A DNA stretch of 64,000 bases from Owenia fusiformis (Eukaryota > Annelida > Polychaeta > Sabellida > Oweniidae), in contig CAIIXF020000007.1 in the NCBI GenBank assembly GCA_903813345.2, positions 22,245,564 to 22,309,563 on the forward strand, given 5' to 3'. A program made the position numbers and the translations under genes. Of the stretch, positions 22,481 through 34,000 are shown piece by piece. Every line of letters starts with the position of its first letter. The first letter of the stretch is position 1. The notes below the pieces were generated by a model. It did not search any database and had not been told where the DNA came from. It saw nothing but the letters and a program-made list of their open reading frames with translations.

Positions 22481-24481
22481 TTTCCATATTTTGTGTATCC
22501 ATTTACTTTTACGCAACAAGAACACTTCTCAGTGTGAACACTTCACCAGTCTAAAATGTGTTCACTTTAGACAGGTTTTACTGTACTTGTATCTGTACTT
22601 GTATCACATATACATGTACTTGGAGTTGAGCAGTTTCATTTTTTGTGTATGAACTTTGAACTGAATACATATTGAAAATAATCGGGTAAATTATTAACAG
22701 CTAGCTATAATATTTCTCGTACATATAGAAATACTGTTTTACAAATTTGTTGAAAAGAAGTGATAATTGATTCATTTTCATTAAGCAATGAATAGCTAAA
22801 AATCTAGGGTCGCTTATTTGTGCTGATCACATGGTAAAATCATTTTTTAAATGTGTTACTAGGTTACGTTGTTAAAAATACATTTTATGCATATATCACG
22901 AGGACTCATAAAATCGACATCTATTTTACCAAACATTCACCAAGCTGTTTTCGCCACTCTCAAAGGGGTAATCAAAACCCCATGCATGATACTGCACACA
23001 TAATAAGGTTAAAAACCTTTGTGCAGAGACCTAGACATAACCCCCATAAACTATGTTCTAGCCTCCTCTTATGCTTATAAAAGATGACCTTTTATGTAAA
23101 TGAATAGAAAATATGAATTATGAATTATGTTCAATAGTGTAGATGACATACTTAGTCTAAGTTCATATATTTATACACAGTTTTTCCTTATAATTTATAC
23201 AAATGACATATAATTTAGAATATGCCTAAAAAATCATCAGTGTATATCCAGCGTTCAAGGTGACACACATCTAAATTAATTCTAGGTCAGTCTGTACCAT
23301 ATATACTCGTATATACATTATGTATAAACAGATACTACATTGGAGCACATCTACTTTAAATAATATGTGGCTGTCTTAGTATGTGATGCTTTTTCAAAAT
23401 TACAACATGGCATATGTTTGACGTACATCTGAAAATCAGTTTTAAAAATGGAAATTATTTCGTACACTCTGAAAAGATTTTATTAAACCTAGCACCTATA
23501 ATAATATGTACCTGTACTTATGTTACAAAAACTGCATTAGATTCAATATAAAAGGCTAGGAATGATTGATACACATAATTATTCTTATTGAGAACAAATG
23601 CTGGAATGATAATTATTATAATATATTGGAATAATAAAGTAAATACATGTACAGGCTACGATAATTATACGTCATACAAATTATATGAATACATGAGTAC
23701 AGTATTTAGATCACAATTCATTAATAAATAATTCTTTTCATTAATTATTAATTGACATTCTCAACTTCGTGTTTCTCTATAAATGAAATGACTTTACTGT
23801 GATGAACAAACAGAAGTTAAAACATTTTTAAAAGATTTTGAGGTTCTTGAAAACTCAATTTAATGGCACCTATAGTGAAGTTTGGCTTAATCCCTCGTTA
23901 TGTACATACAGCTGAAGTTTTGAATAAAGCAAATACAATCCCTTAATCTTCTCAGAAAGGTGTTAAAAACTGTTATATTGGTACATTTGTTAATTTAACA
24001 GTTTTTCACAGTTATTGAATACATGTATGTGGGAGCCATCACAGTTTGCACAGGTTCATTTTGTAAATCTAACATCTAATTTCATGAGTAACATTTTCAA
24101 AAGAACATCTCAGAGGCATAGTAGATCTCCAAATATATACCAGATATTGTATTAATAGCCTCAGCAGTTTAATGCACCAGTGATTTTGTTTGATTCAACT
24201 TATTCATAATAATGTCAAAATAATGATATAAACCATCCTATACTTATTTTCAAGAAATGACCTTGCTTGTGTAAACAAATGATGATATTTGAAGCTAGAC
24301 AACCTTCGGTAAAAATGAACAGAATAAAGAAAGGTTAAGAGTGATAAACAGTAACACCATATTGCAGTTAAAGCTAAAATGAATGATGGGTGAATATGAC
24401 ATATTCTTTTCCATTTTTTCTAATGAACCACCAGATTTTCTGGCATTGCTTTCTGATTTAGTACATATAACTTCAACTCCA

Positions 24482-24487
24482 TTTATT
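24482..24487 (-). terminator. Possible SRD5A3 polyadenylation signal AATAAA
   Basis: AATAAA on the minus strand about 315 nt past the SRD5A3 stop codon, a normal 3' UTR distance. No cleavage-site data are available. Confidence 0.3.
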
Positions 24488-24799
24488 TCTCAATCATTCC
24501 ATAATTTTCCTATTTAAAAGCATGGCCTCTAATATATTGCATAGAGGTAGGTCAGGTGTGGTTGCTTTGGGCTGGGTTAGGCCTAGATTCTTTGGATGAC
24601 ATTGTGTTACTATACTTATAGTGTAAATTGATTTCAAATGACCAAAGGTCCTTTTTCTTTATAATTGAATCCACGGTCCCATTCTGAACTTGAACGAGGG
24701 TAATCTTTTCACTCAACCTAGCCTCGGGAGGCAATTCCTGCAATTCCTACACTTACCCAAGCTACGGTTGACCCGACCCACCTCTAACAAACTTTCATT

Positions 24800-25062
24800 T
24801 TACATAAGGAAAGGAATGGCTGCATAACGGTCCTTAGGGTAGTCATCAAACTTCTGCTGGTACCAAAGATGAGTTGTACGTGCCTTGCTGAGTTCTCTAA
24901 ATGTGACATAAATCACATAATAGGTGAACGCACCGAATGTTGGGAATCCGAGCACCAACCAAATGCCGATATAAATAACGATCTCTGCTAGGTAATGAGG
25001 ACTCGATATACTATCAAACCATCCATTCTTGGGCATCTTGTAGGCAGTTGTTACAATATGAC
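24800..25062 (-). CDS. SRD5A3: SRD5A3 exon 5 (catalytic C-terminal part)
   Basis: Starts after acceptor TTCATTTTCAG and encodes GHIVTTAYKMPKNGWFDSIS, then SPHYLAE, two membrane segments and the end YPKDRYAAIPFLM before TAA. SSPHYLAE and the PKxRxAxxPF end are the conserved cofactor and active-site region of this reductase family. Confidence 0.95.
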
Positions 25063-28000
25063 CTGAAAATGAATTTGCAAATAAGTGTGATTTGTTTCAC
25101 TTTACCAGTTTTTTACAACTCAGAAGAATAACACTCCATAATACACAACTCAAACTAGACAACAGCAGCACCAAAGCATAGCAAAAATGACAGCCATCAA
25201 AATGACCACCTTCTACCACAAGTGTCATAAGACAGTGTGCCATGCTTATAGTATTCACATATAGCAAATATGAACAGAATCGCTCTGTGCTTCTTTAAGA
25301 TCTACATTTCTAGCATATTGCTACTACAGTTTTACATATTGTACCTAAATTACTGTAAAATCTGCACTAAAATGGCCGCCATTTTTGAATTAGTGGCCAT
25401 TTTGGAAATCGGCTTTTGAGCAGAACTTCAACTCCCATATGATATATGTTTACAAAATATGAACAAAATCAGGCCAATGGTATTTGAGTTATTGCCGGGA
25501 CGGACAGACGGATGTACATATGGACAGACGTACGGAGGTGTTCCCTATATGATAAAATCCAATTGAATTTAATATAAGACATCTATATAAGGTAATGATT
25601 ATACGATTTTTGTGCTATACAACTAATAACCAATACGAGCGGCGTAATATCTTCATATAACTGTTAATAATTATATTTGTTACAGATGACCAATGCTGAA
25701 CACTGACAACCAAACACCAACTCCTGAATGCCAAACGCTGTCCACAAAAAGTTGGAGACTATAACGATATGTCACCACTTGTGGTGGTGAGACAGTGTCA
25801 TATCATCCCTGGTGCCACAAAATAATAATATTTAGAAAAATGCTTATCAGATTTTCTTATTCAAAGAGACAATTTCTTACCTGCTTTATTTTTTCTGAGC
25901 CTAGCTAATTGTTGCTGTGTGTTATGATGTAATTGTGTTCCCCATGCAAAGAGAAAGAGGCCTGCGGCAAAGTTCCATCTTAGTAGTCCACTTAGGGAGA
26001 AACAACCTGAAACAAAAAAGACATAAATTTGGCATCTTTAAATTCAGAGTATGTAATTTCTTAATGCTCTTAAGATTAAGCTTGTTGCAAATGCAACTGT
26101 CTGCTAATGGATTAAACTACTATTTTATGGGCAACTCGTTTAAATGTGAATAGTACCTGCCACTATTCAATTCATATCTAAATGAGTTCTACCTGCCACT
26201 ATTCCATTCATATCTAAATGAGTTGGTCATAAATAAGTAGGTTAATGCTAGGGGTGGGACGGAACAGAAAAATTTCGGAACGGGACGGAACGGTATTTAG
26301 ACCTTCGGAACGGAACGTTTTCGGAACGGAACATCTGCTTTACCCCATCGATCCAGTCTTGGGAAACCAAAGTGCTCCCAAACTGAGCTCTTGAGGTTTT
26401 TTGGAGCATTTTCTATCGTAAAAGTTTCGGTCGGTGCTGCCATTATAGAGAGCCTACGAAGTCAAACTTGAAATGAAACGAATTAAATATTTGAAACAAA
26501 GATAAAAGATCGCGATGATTGAAATATTATTCATATACACTGCACAATTGATTAATTGATATGATAATATAGTTATTCTTCATCGAACGGGATTTTATCG
26601 GATCGTCCACTACCGCTATATTTAATCAATAAATATTGATTGTTTTCGTTTGCTAAAGTTGTAGTTCTAGCGCATACTGACTCTTAAAATTTGAAGGAGA
26701 ATCTCTCGTAAGTTTTAAAATTTATTTTTGATTTTAGACAAAATCTGCTTATTTACGATCTACAGGGTGGGCCAAAAAATTTTGCAACCTTTTTAGAAGG
26801 CAAAAAAAGTATTATAACATTATGGTATTGACATGAAATTTTTTTTACAGAAACTCAAGGATAGGCATATTTTACCATTTAAAAACTTAAGCTAATACTG
26901 ACATCAATTTTTTTTGTCAGATGTTTGAATATTAATGGTAAATTGTTCATTTGTCCGAGATTTACCATTTTCCGAGAAAATCGGACTTTCTATGATTTTA
27001 TGTGATCAACAATAACACATTCATTATGTTTATACTAAATCTGCTACAATCTTTGATAACTGTTTAACCAATGTCTAGTACAGGTTTATATCAGGATCTA
27101 GTCACTATGGTAATATTGTTACACTGTATTAATTATCTATTAAACAAATGTTCTATGCATCCGCCTTTCACCTTAACAATCACATGGAGACGAGAACTGA
27201 ACTGGTCAATGGCGAGATCCAGCAGTTCTTGTGGTAGTCGTCTCCACTTATCCTGCAGAATTTCTTATAGTTGATCAATAATTTGTGGGGTATAACCATT
27301 AACTACAATACATTGCTCCAGGTGCCCCCATGTGTGATAGTCCCAGGGGTTGGCATCTGGTGTATTGGGTGGCCATTCGACTCAGGATTAATCTTCTTCT
27401 AAAGGGACATCTTTCAAGAATGGGAGCTCTTTCAGCCCCAAGTGATTACATATTCCAGCAGGATAGCGCTCCTGACCATAGGCCAAAAGTCACTATGGAA
27501 TATCTGGAGCAAAATACCCCTTGATTCATTAGTCCTGATGAATAGCTGCCCATTACACCACTTAACAAAGATTGCAGAACAATTTACCAGTAATATTCAA
27601 ACATCTGACAAAAAAAATTGAAGTCAGTATAAGCTTAAGTATTTCAATGGTAAAATATGCCTATCCTTAAGTTTCTGTAAAAAAAATTTCATGTCAATAC
27701 CATAATGTTATGTTACTTTTTTTGCCTTCTAAAAAGGTTGCAAAATTTTTTGGCCCACCCTGTAATTGGTGGAAAAATACTGAGCTTGAGGTGTCTTGTC
27801 CCATTCTGAAAGTGCTTCCTCGTGTTCCGAGTTCCGATACCGAACCCAAATACCGCGGAACAGAACAATTTCGGGTAACCGTCCCACCCCTAGTTAATCC
27901 TATAGTCGACAGCCGTTACTTGCATTCACGCATACAAGTGAAGTTATATAGGAGGGCAGAGGATCTACATTGTAAACATATATGTTATTAATAGAGTCAA

Positions 28001-31000
28001 TAATAATTAATGATAATAATATTTCATTAACAAAGAATATTTGTAATTAACACTGGATAGTATGAGACAGTAAATAACATATACATGTACATAGGTTATC
28101 AAAATGAAATCACTGCTAGGCAATGTCTTATAGCATTCAAATGCAGAAAATGTGTACATCAGTTTATGTATCAAGGTTTTTAATATAAGACAAATATATT
28201 CACAAATAAATTGTGAACATTTATTAGAGCAAGATGGCCTAAATCTCTGTAAGTATAACAACTATACCCTTCATAAAATGTCTCGAAAATCTTTTTTTGA
28301 TATTTTCATGATTTATGGATATTACCCTTGCAGTTATTTCCTTTAAAGATAATATTGGATAGAAAATGGACAATATGTGCTTAATGTTTAGTACCATTTT
28401 CAACTTTGCGAAATACATTTAGTACAATTAATATATTTATATGCACTGGCCATAAAAGATGCAAACTTGTTTTTGTATTCAAAGGTAATTGCTGGTTTTC
28501 AGTTCACAGTTTTTAAATGTATTTAGTGACATGTTATATGCTCCTAAGACCTTGACATAAATATAATAAAAATATAACTGTATGAAGAGAAAATGAATGT
28601 AGAATCTATGAATTAATTTGTGATACATGTGTTGTACAGAAGTTTTATTAGAAGCTGATTTTGCTTGCGTGAAATAACATGAAAATCAATGGAGAAAAAA
28701 AGAATTGTTATGACAAATACAACATAATAAAAATGGATCCATCTTCAATTTCTTATAAGGGCATTATTTAATACCCTGATATTATTAATAAAATTGTAGT
28801 AAAAGATTTTTACATATACAGATCTATTCATGATTCCTGGGGAATGGCTATTAGCTTATCAAAATTTACTATTACTGTACTATAAAATTGATCAAACACC
28901 TTTCCATAAATATGACCCAAAACAGCATCCATTCACGTGATATTTATCTAAGGTGAATATAAATGATCTCAGTCATGTTCAATGTGAATTTTTACCAAAA
29001 AATGCAGTTTAACATGTTTACAAGTAAAAAATAAGAATGCGCCAAAGCAGAACAACTTTAGCAAAGGTCACTACTTGTTAAAAAGTATTCAAACTCTGGA
29101 AAATATAAAAGTATCAGGATACAGAGTGATAAATATCGCACTTTGAAGAGCAAAATGGCCACTATGTAATTTACCCAGCATGCCCAATCCTAGTTAGATC
29201 TTGACACTAATATGCTCTTGCATCTGTAAAAATATCGCGTTGAACGAATGAGCGGTTTTCCTGGAATTTTGGTGACAAGATTTATCAATAATTATGAAAT
29301 CGCCACCTTGCCAGCTGTATACCCAAAACCTAATCAGATCTTGACTTTAGTCTGTTCTTGCATTTTTAAAATTTCAAGTTGAACACGTTAGCGGTTTTCC
29401 CGAAATTTTGATTACTAGATTTGATTTATATGCCACATGCCCGCTTGCAGATCCGCACACCCACAAGATGCCGGCAATATAACTCTTTTTCCGTGATAAA
29501 AATATGAAAAAATACATTTGGTATCTTTCAACTCATAATAAATTGCATTGTCTAGCATGAAGGGTAGTCTTGTTTCAAGTTCTTGAAACCCCAACCTATA
29601 TACCCCATCTCTGATGAAGTAGATGGGGGTTCAAAAGAATTGATGCAAAACTACTAATTTAAGAGAAAATTAGTGTAAAATTGGTGAATGATGTCTAATT
29701 TTGAACAGTGAAATGGTATAATGAAAGAAGTGATTTGGTAACATTATTTAACAAAATGATCCATTCCCAGAGGTAACGATGATCAGTTTTACATTCATTA
29801 TCGTAAATCCAATCAATGTGTTATTGACAGAATATTTAACAGACAACAGACATTCTAACTAGTCTAACTGGACTCAATCCATGTTTGAATGATATATTGT
29901 TCCTTTAGTGTGAAACACTTCATTCAATTGAATCATTTGTAAGCTCCAAAATGGCCAGTTTGAAAAGTTTTATTTACTCTATTTTTCGTTAATTTACCGC
30001 AACTTAATTGTGTAAGTGTTGCTGTTTAACAAATCTTCGAATGTTTCTAAATTTAAACGGCCCCAGCCATCTCGGTAACCAGAAGTGCATCAAAAGAAAA
30101 CCCTGACAGGTTGTACTTACTTCCTTCGGTGCCAAATCTTGGGCCTTCAGCAATGATACACAGAGCAGAGGACAAAAGTCCCACCCATACCATGAGTTTA
30201 TAGTAGAAGGGGACATATGTCTTAGAGAATATACTGATATTCCAGGTCTCGTGAAGACGTCTTGCTAACTGGAAGGCGAACAGCCCTAGACATAGCACCA
30301 CTGAGAGGTGATCTGGAAAAAAATTAAAATGTTTACTTTAAGGAAAATCCCATAATTAAAAAAATTGAGAGGTTGAAGAGATACTTGTATTTACCAATCT
30401 TTTCAGTAAAAATAAAAAAAATGAAATTTCTTTTCAATTTCCAAAATTTCCTTAATAACAGGTTATGCCATTTAAAGGTCCTGTGTAAAGTTTAAACCAC
30501 CTAGGGTTATATTATAATCTTAAAACATTTTGAATTCCAGAGTTGTTTTTGAAGAACTTTTTGTGAATTTATTTGAATTGAAATTTTGTTGTCACAAGCA
30601 TCAACCATTAAACAAAAATTTGCTCCAATGTTTAACATCCTGGGCTGCTATTGATAAAAGAATTTTGGTTGAAAATTAAGAGAGAAATTAACAGATAAGC
30701 AAAAAAAATTATATTTGGAAAACTAAAAGATATTTTCAAACTTCGCATGGAGCCTTTGAAAGTCCAAGGACATAAATACAAGGTCAGACATGTGTAAATA
30801 AGAATATATTCACAGATTGCAATATATTCAAATAAACAGGTCAGAACTCAACATATTTATAGCATTTTTTCTTTCAATTGAAATCTAGTTCGTTACACTT
30901 TAGTAAGCTTTACATGCTATTTAACAAATACGTGTTTGCAACATAAATTCTTTCTCAAACTGCACATTTATATTCAAGTATAGTATTATTCTTTGCCCGT

Positions 31001-34000
31001 GAAAACACGATCCAATATTTTTACAAAAATATGAGAACCATTCTGTATGTTAAAAAATGCCTACCTGTGGAAGGCTTGTGTGGTGTAGAAAGTGTATTTA
31101 CTAAGGATGAGAGTCTTTCACTAGCTCCCCATCCAAGGCAATGTGCGCATATACCATTGTAAAGAGTCCACAAAACAAATGGTAGAGACACAATATAGTA
31201 CAGAGTGAACCTGAAATGAAATAGACAAGCGTCATAAAGTAAAGCATTCAACATAGCCATAGCAAGGTGGTATATCCTCTTATGGTGTCTCATAATCTGA
31301 TACCAGCTGTTTTGTTTTTATACCCCGTACATGTATTTTACTTGTGATACTGTGGCACAGAAATAAAAAAAAATACACAAAAAGAGAAAAATTCAAGCAA
31401 ATATCTAAAATATGAGCTGGTTGTCCATTTTAGATACCACAATTAACTGAAATTATGATACAAATGTCATAATTAAAATCCAAAACATAATCAATGTAAG
31501 AATGCTCAAAAAGATTTTTTCCCCGCGAAATATCATCATCCACAACACGATATAGAGAGAAATTAAGAATTTGCATTTTTCTAGAGAGGTGAGGTGTTTG
31601 GGGGTCAGAAAAGCTTGAGGCAAGACTACATAATGAATTTGACCAAAACAGGATACAGTATAGTAATAGTTCCCTGTTAGAAAAATCCTAGGGATATTAA
31701 ATGGTTTGCATGAAAAGCAAACAGTGTCTAAAGGAAAAACCCATTATTAGACTATATAGAACTCTTCAAAGTAAAATGTTTGAATGTATGTTGATTCTTG
31801 TGACTTTGATATTTTATATACACATGAGGTGTTGTATGATAAGCTGTGTAATTTTTAAATCAAATATATCTGTTAAAAGTCTTTTCCTATTTAAGACAAG
31901 TTTACATTACTTTAGGTAGTAGACAAGTGGGGGGGTAGAAGAATTATAATTTTAAAATATTTATTTCCTACATATAGGTGAATAAATGAGTTTTATTGGA
32001 TTATGAGGCAAGAAACCTCAACTGACTTTTTATGACATTAAAAACATTGATTGACAACTAACTTAAGTTTTCACAAATAAATCATTCATAGAAAGTTGTA
32101 CATTATCATCATCTGAGCTACTATATTTCCTTGGACTTGGGTGTCCCAATAATAAAGAAACAGGTTGGAATCATTGGCATTCCAACTGAGCTAGATATAC
32201 AACAATCAGATCTTGCCTAGTGATCTGTGATTGCTTTTTGAGGTACGCTGTTCAGTGATGAAAGCCACCTAACCCTGGGCATCTAACACATGGGTGTAGC
32301 CAGGGGATGCGATATAGACTATATCCTATTTAGTCTGAATAATATTCAGACTATAAGCAACCTATGTTAAGATTTGGTAATTCAAAATATTTGTTTACAT
32401 AGGAAGTGCTATTCAAAATGGCCGATGGAGTAAACTAATTTGCTCCAATTACCTTACTACTTAATTGAAGTGTTATAATGTTTATTTTTGTGAACTATAA
32501 TGCTTCATCAAATTGATAATTTTGTGCAAAAAAATTCACTGCAATTTCAACAGAACTGCAGTATATCATAACAGACTGACTTCTAGTCTGTCTGTTAGAT
32601 ACATACTAGGGTACGATGGGGAAACCCCTGTGTCCCCCTTTTTTAGGAGCACCATTCAGATTTGGACAGACAAGAGCATGTCGATACAATATCACTACTT
32701 TGGCCTCTTATCAACGCAGGATGACTTGTATTAGTTGTATACCATTCTACCATTCATTAGTAATCAGAAAGGTAAAGAATAACAAGATGCTTTGAATGAG
32801 GTATGATTTGTCTAATATTATTCTGAAATTGCTGCACAATCGTCATTTTAAAATTTAACATTTCATTTGGTGTCTCATCTTGAGGAATATTTATTCCGCT
32901 TCTGATCCTACTACAAATCAGAATTTTGCCGACATCTATGACTGTGTATTATCAAAATCTTATTGGTTAAAGTCCATTTCACTGCTTCATTTCGTCAGTA
33001 GAACGGCAAAAATAAGAAATTGGGAGACTATTGTGCAATAATATATGGAAAAGTGTATTCATAATGTACATGAATGACATTTGTATATTTCAGATTTTTT
33101 AGTTTTTTGTGCAATAAGCCTGTGCCGTCTTGTAATTTGAAGAATTTCAGCCATGTTAATCTTATTGAAAATAACATGGCAGAGAAACATCCAAATATAA
33201 GAGGCCACACACTTTATAAGCCAAACTAGAAGCAATCCAAGATATACAAATGTCATTCATTTACATTATGAATATACTTTCCCATATATTATTGCACAAT
33301 GGTCTCCCAATTTCTTATTTTTGCCGTTCTACTGACGAACTGAAGCAGTGAAATGGACTCTAGGTTTACGGCCTTAAGGCCCGGTCACACCGCCTAAACG
33401 TTGCTGGAGCGTTCCTTGAACGTTGAAAAAAATCATCAACGCTCGTAAACGTTCACCACCGTTTAACAAAAGTTGGCATCCGTTAAAGCAACGCTGTAAA
33501 CGCTCGGCCAACGCGGATGTTTCTCGAGTGGCCATCCTAACGCTCCAAAGGTTTTGAGCTGCTCAAAATATTGCGAGCGTTGAAAAAGGGACACTTTTAC
33601 GCCCTGGCAAAGTTTATCACCGCTCCACCAACGCCCAGTCAAAGTTTGGCACCGCTAGACGCAAGTTCGTGGACGCTTGAATCCGCTAGACCAACGCAGA
33701 AATCTTAAACGCTGGACCACCGCTGCTTCGCCAGCGTTGCCCGGGCGGCGATTAAACGTTGCACAAACTTCGGTGGAGCGGTTGTTAGCGTTTTATCAGC
33801 GTACATGGGGTTGTTGGAACGGTGTCAGACGTTGTCGCAGCGTTCCATGGCGGCGATGAACTTTGCTTTGGCGTTGGTATAGAGGTGTCGGAGCAGGACC
33901 AGAATTTGGCTATAAATACGTGGAGAAATGCACCACTGTGTAGAACACTGTGGAGACACTTGTGCATTTTACATTTGATATATATTCATGTCTGGCATTT

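Larger units (their letters stand above)
20042..24481. other. Intergenic region between MRAS and SRD5A3
   Basis: AT-rich DNA with stops in every frame and no splice-consistent exon. It holds a perfect hairpin (20243-20274), a GGCGGATC MITE (20480-20690) and a dispersed repeat (22375-22480). Otherwise nothing was recognised. Confidence 0.45.
26763..27762. mobile_element. Tc1/mariner-like element nested in the hAT-like element
   Basis: The ends CAGGGTGGGCCAAAAAAT and TTTTTTGGCCCACCCTG are flanked by TA. The inverted arms reach about 190 bp (to about 26953 and from about 27575). It is exactly 1000 bp and carries a broken transposase in two oppositely oriented pieces. Confidence 0.85.
26249..27892. 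mobile_element. hAT-like element interrupted by a mariner
   Basis: The ends TAGGGGTGGGACGG and CCGTCCCACCCCTA are flanked by a near-perfect 8-bp duplication, GTTAATGC (26241-26248) and GTTAATCC (27893-27900). An 8-bp duplication is the hAT hallmark. Subterminal CGGAACGG motifs repeat at both ends. Removing the inserted mariner leaves about 640 bp without an ORF, so it is non-autonomous. It lies in SRD5A3 intron 3. Confidence 0.75.

Noticed and set aside
25917-26153. Plus-strand 78-aa ORF
   Set aside because: It overlaps SRD5A3 exon 4 on the opposite strand, which has matching splice sites and homology.
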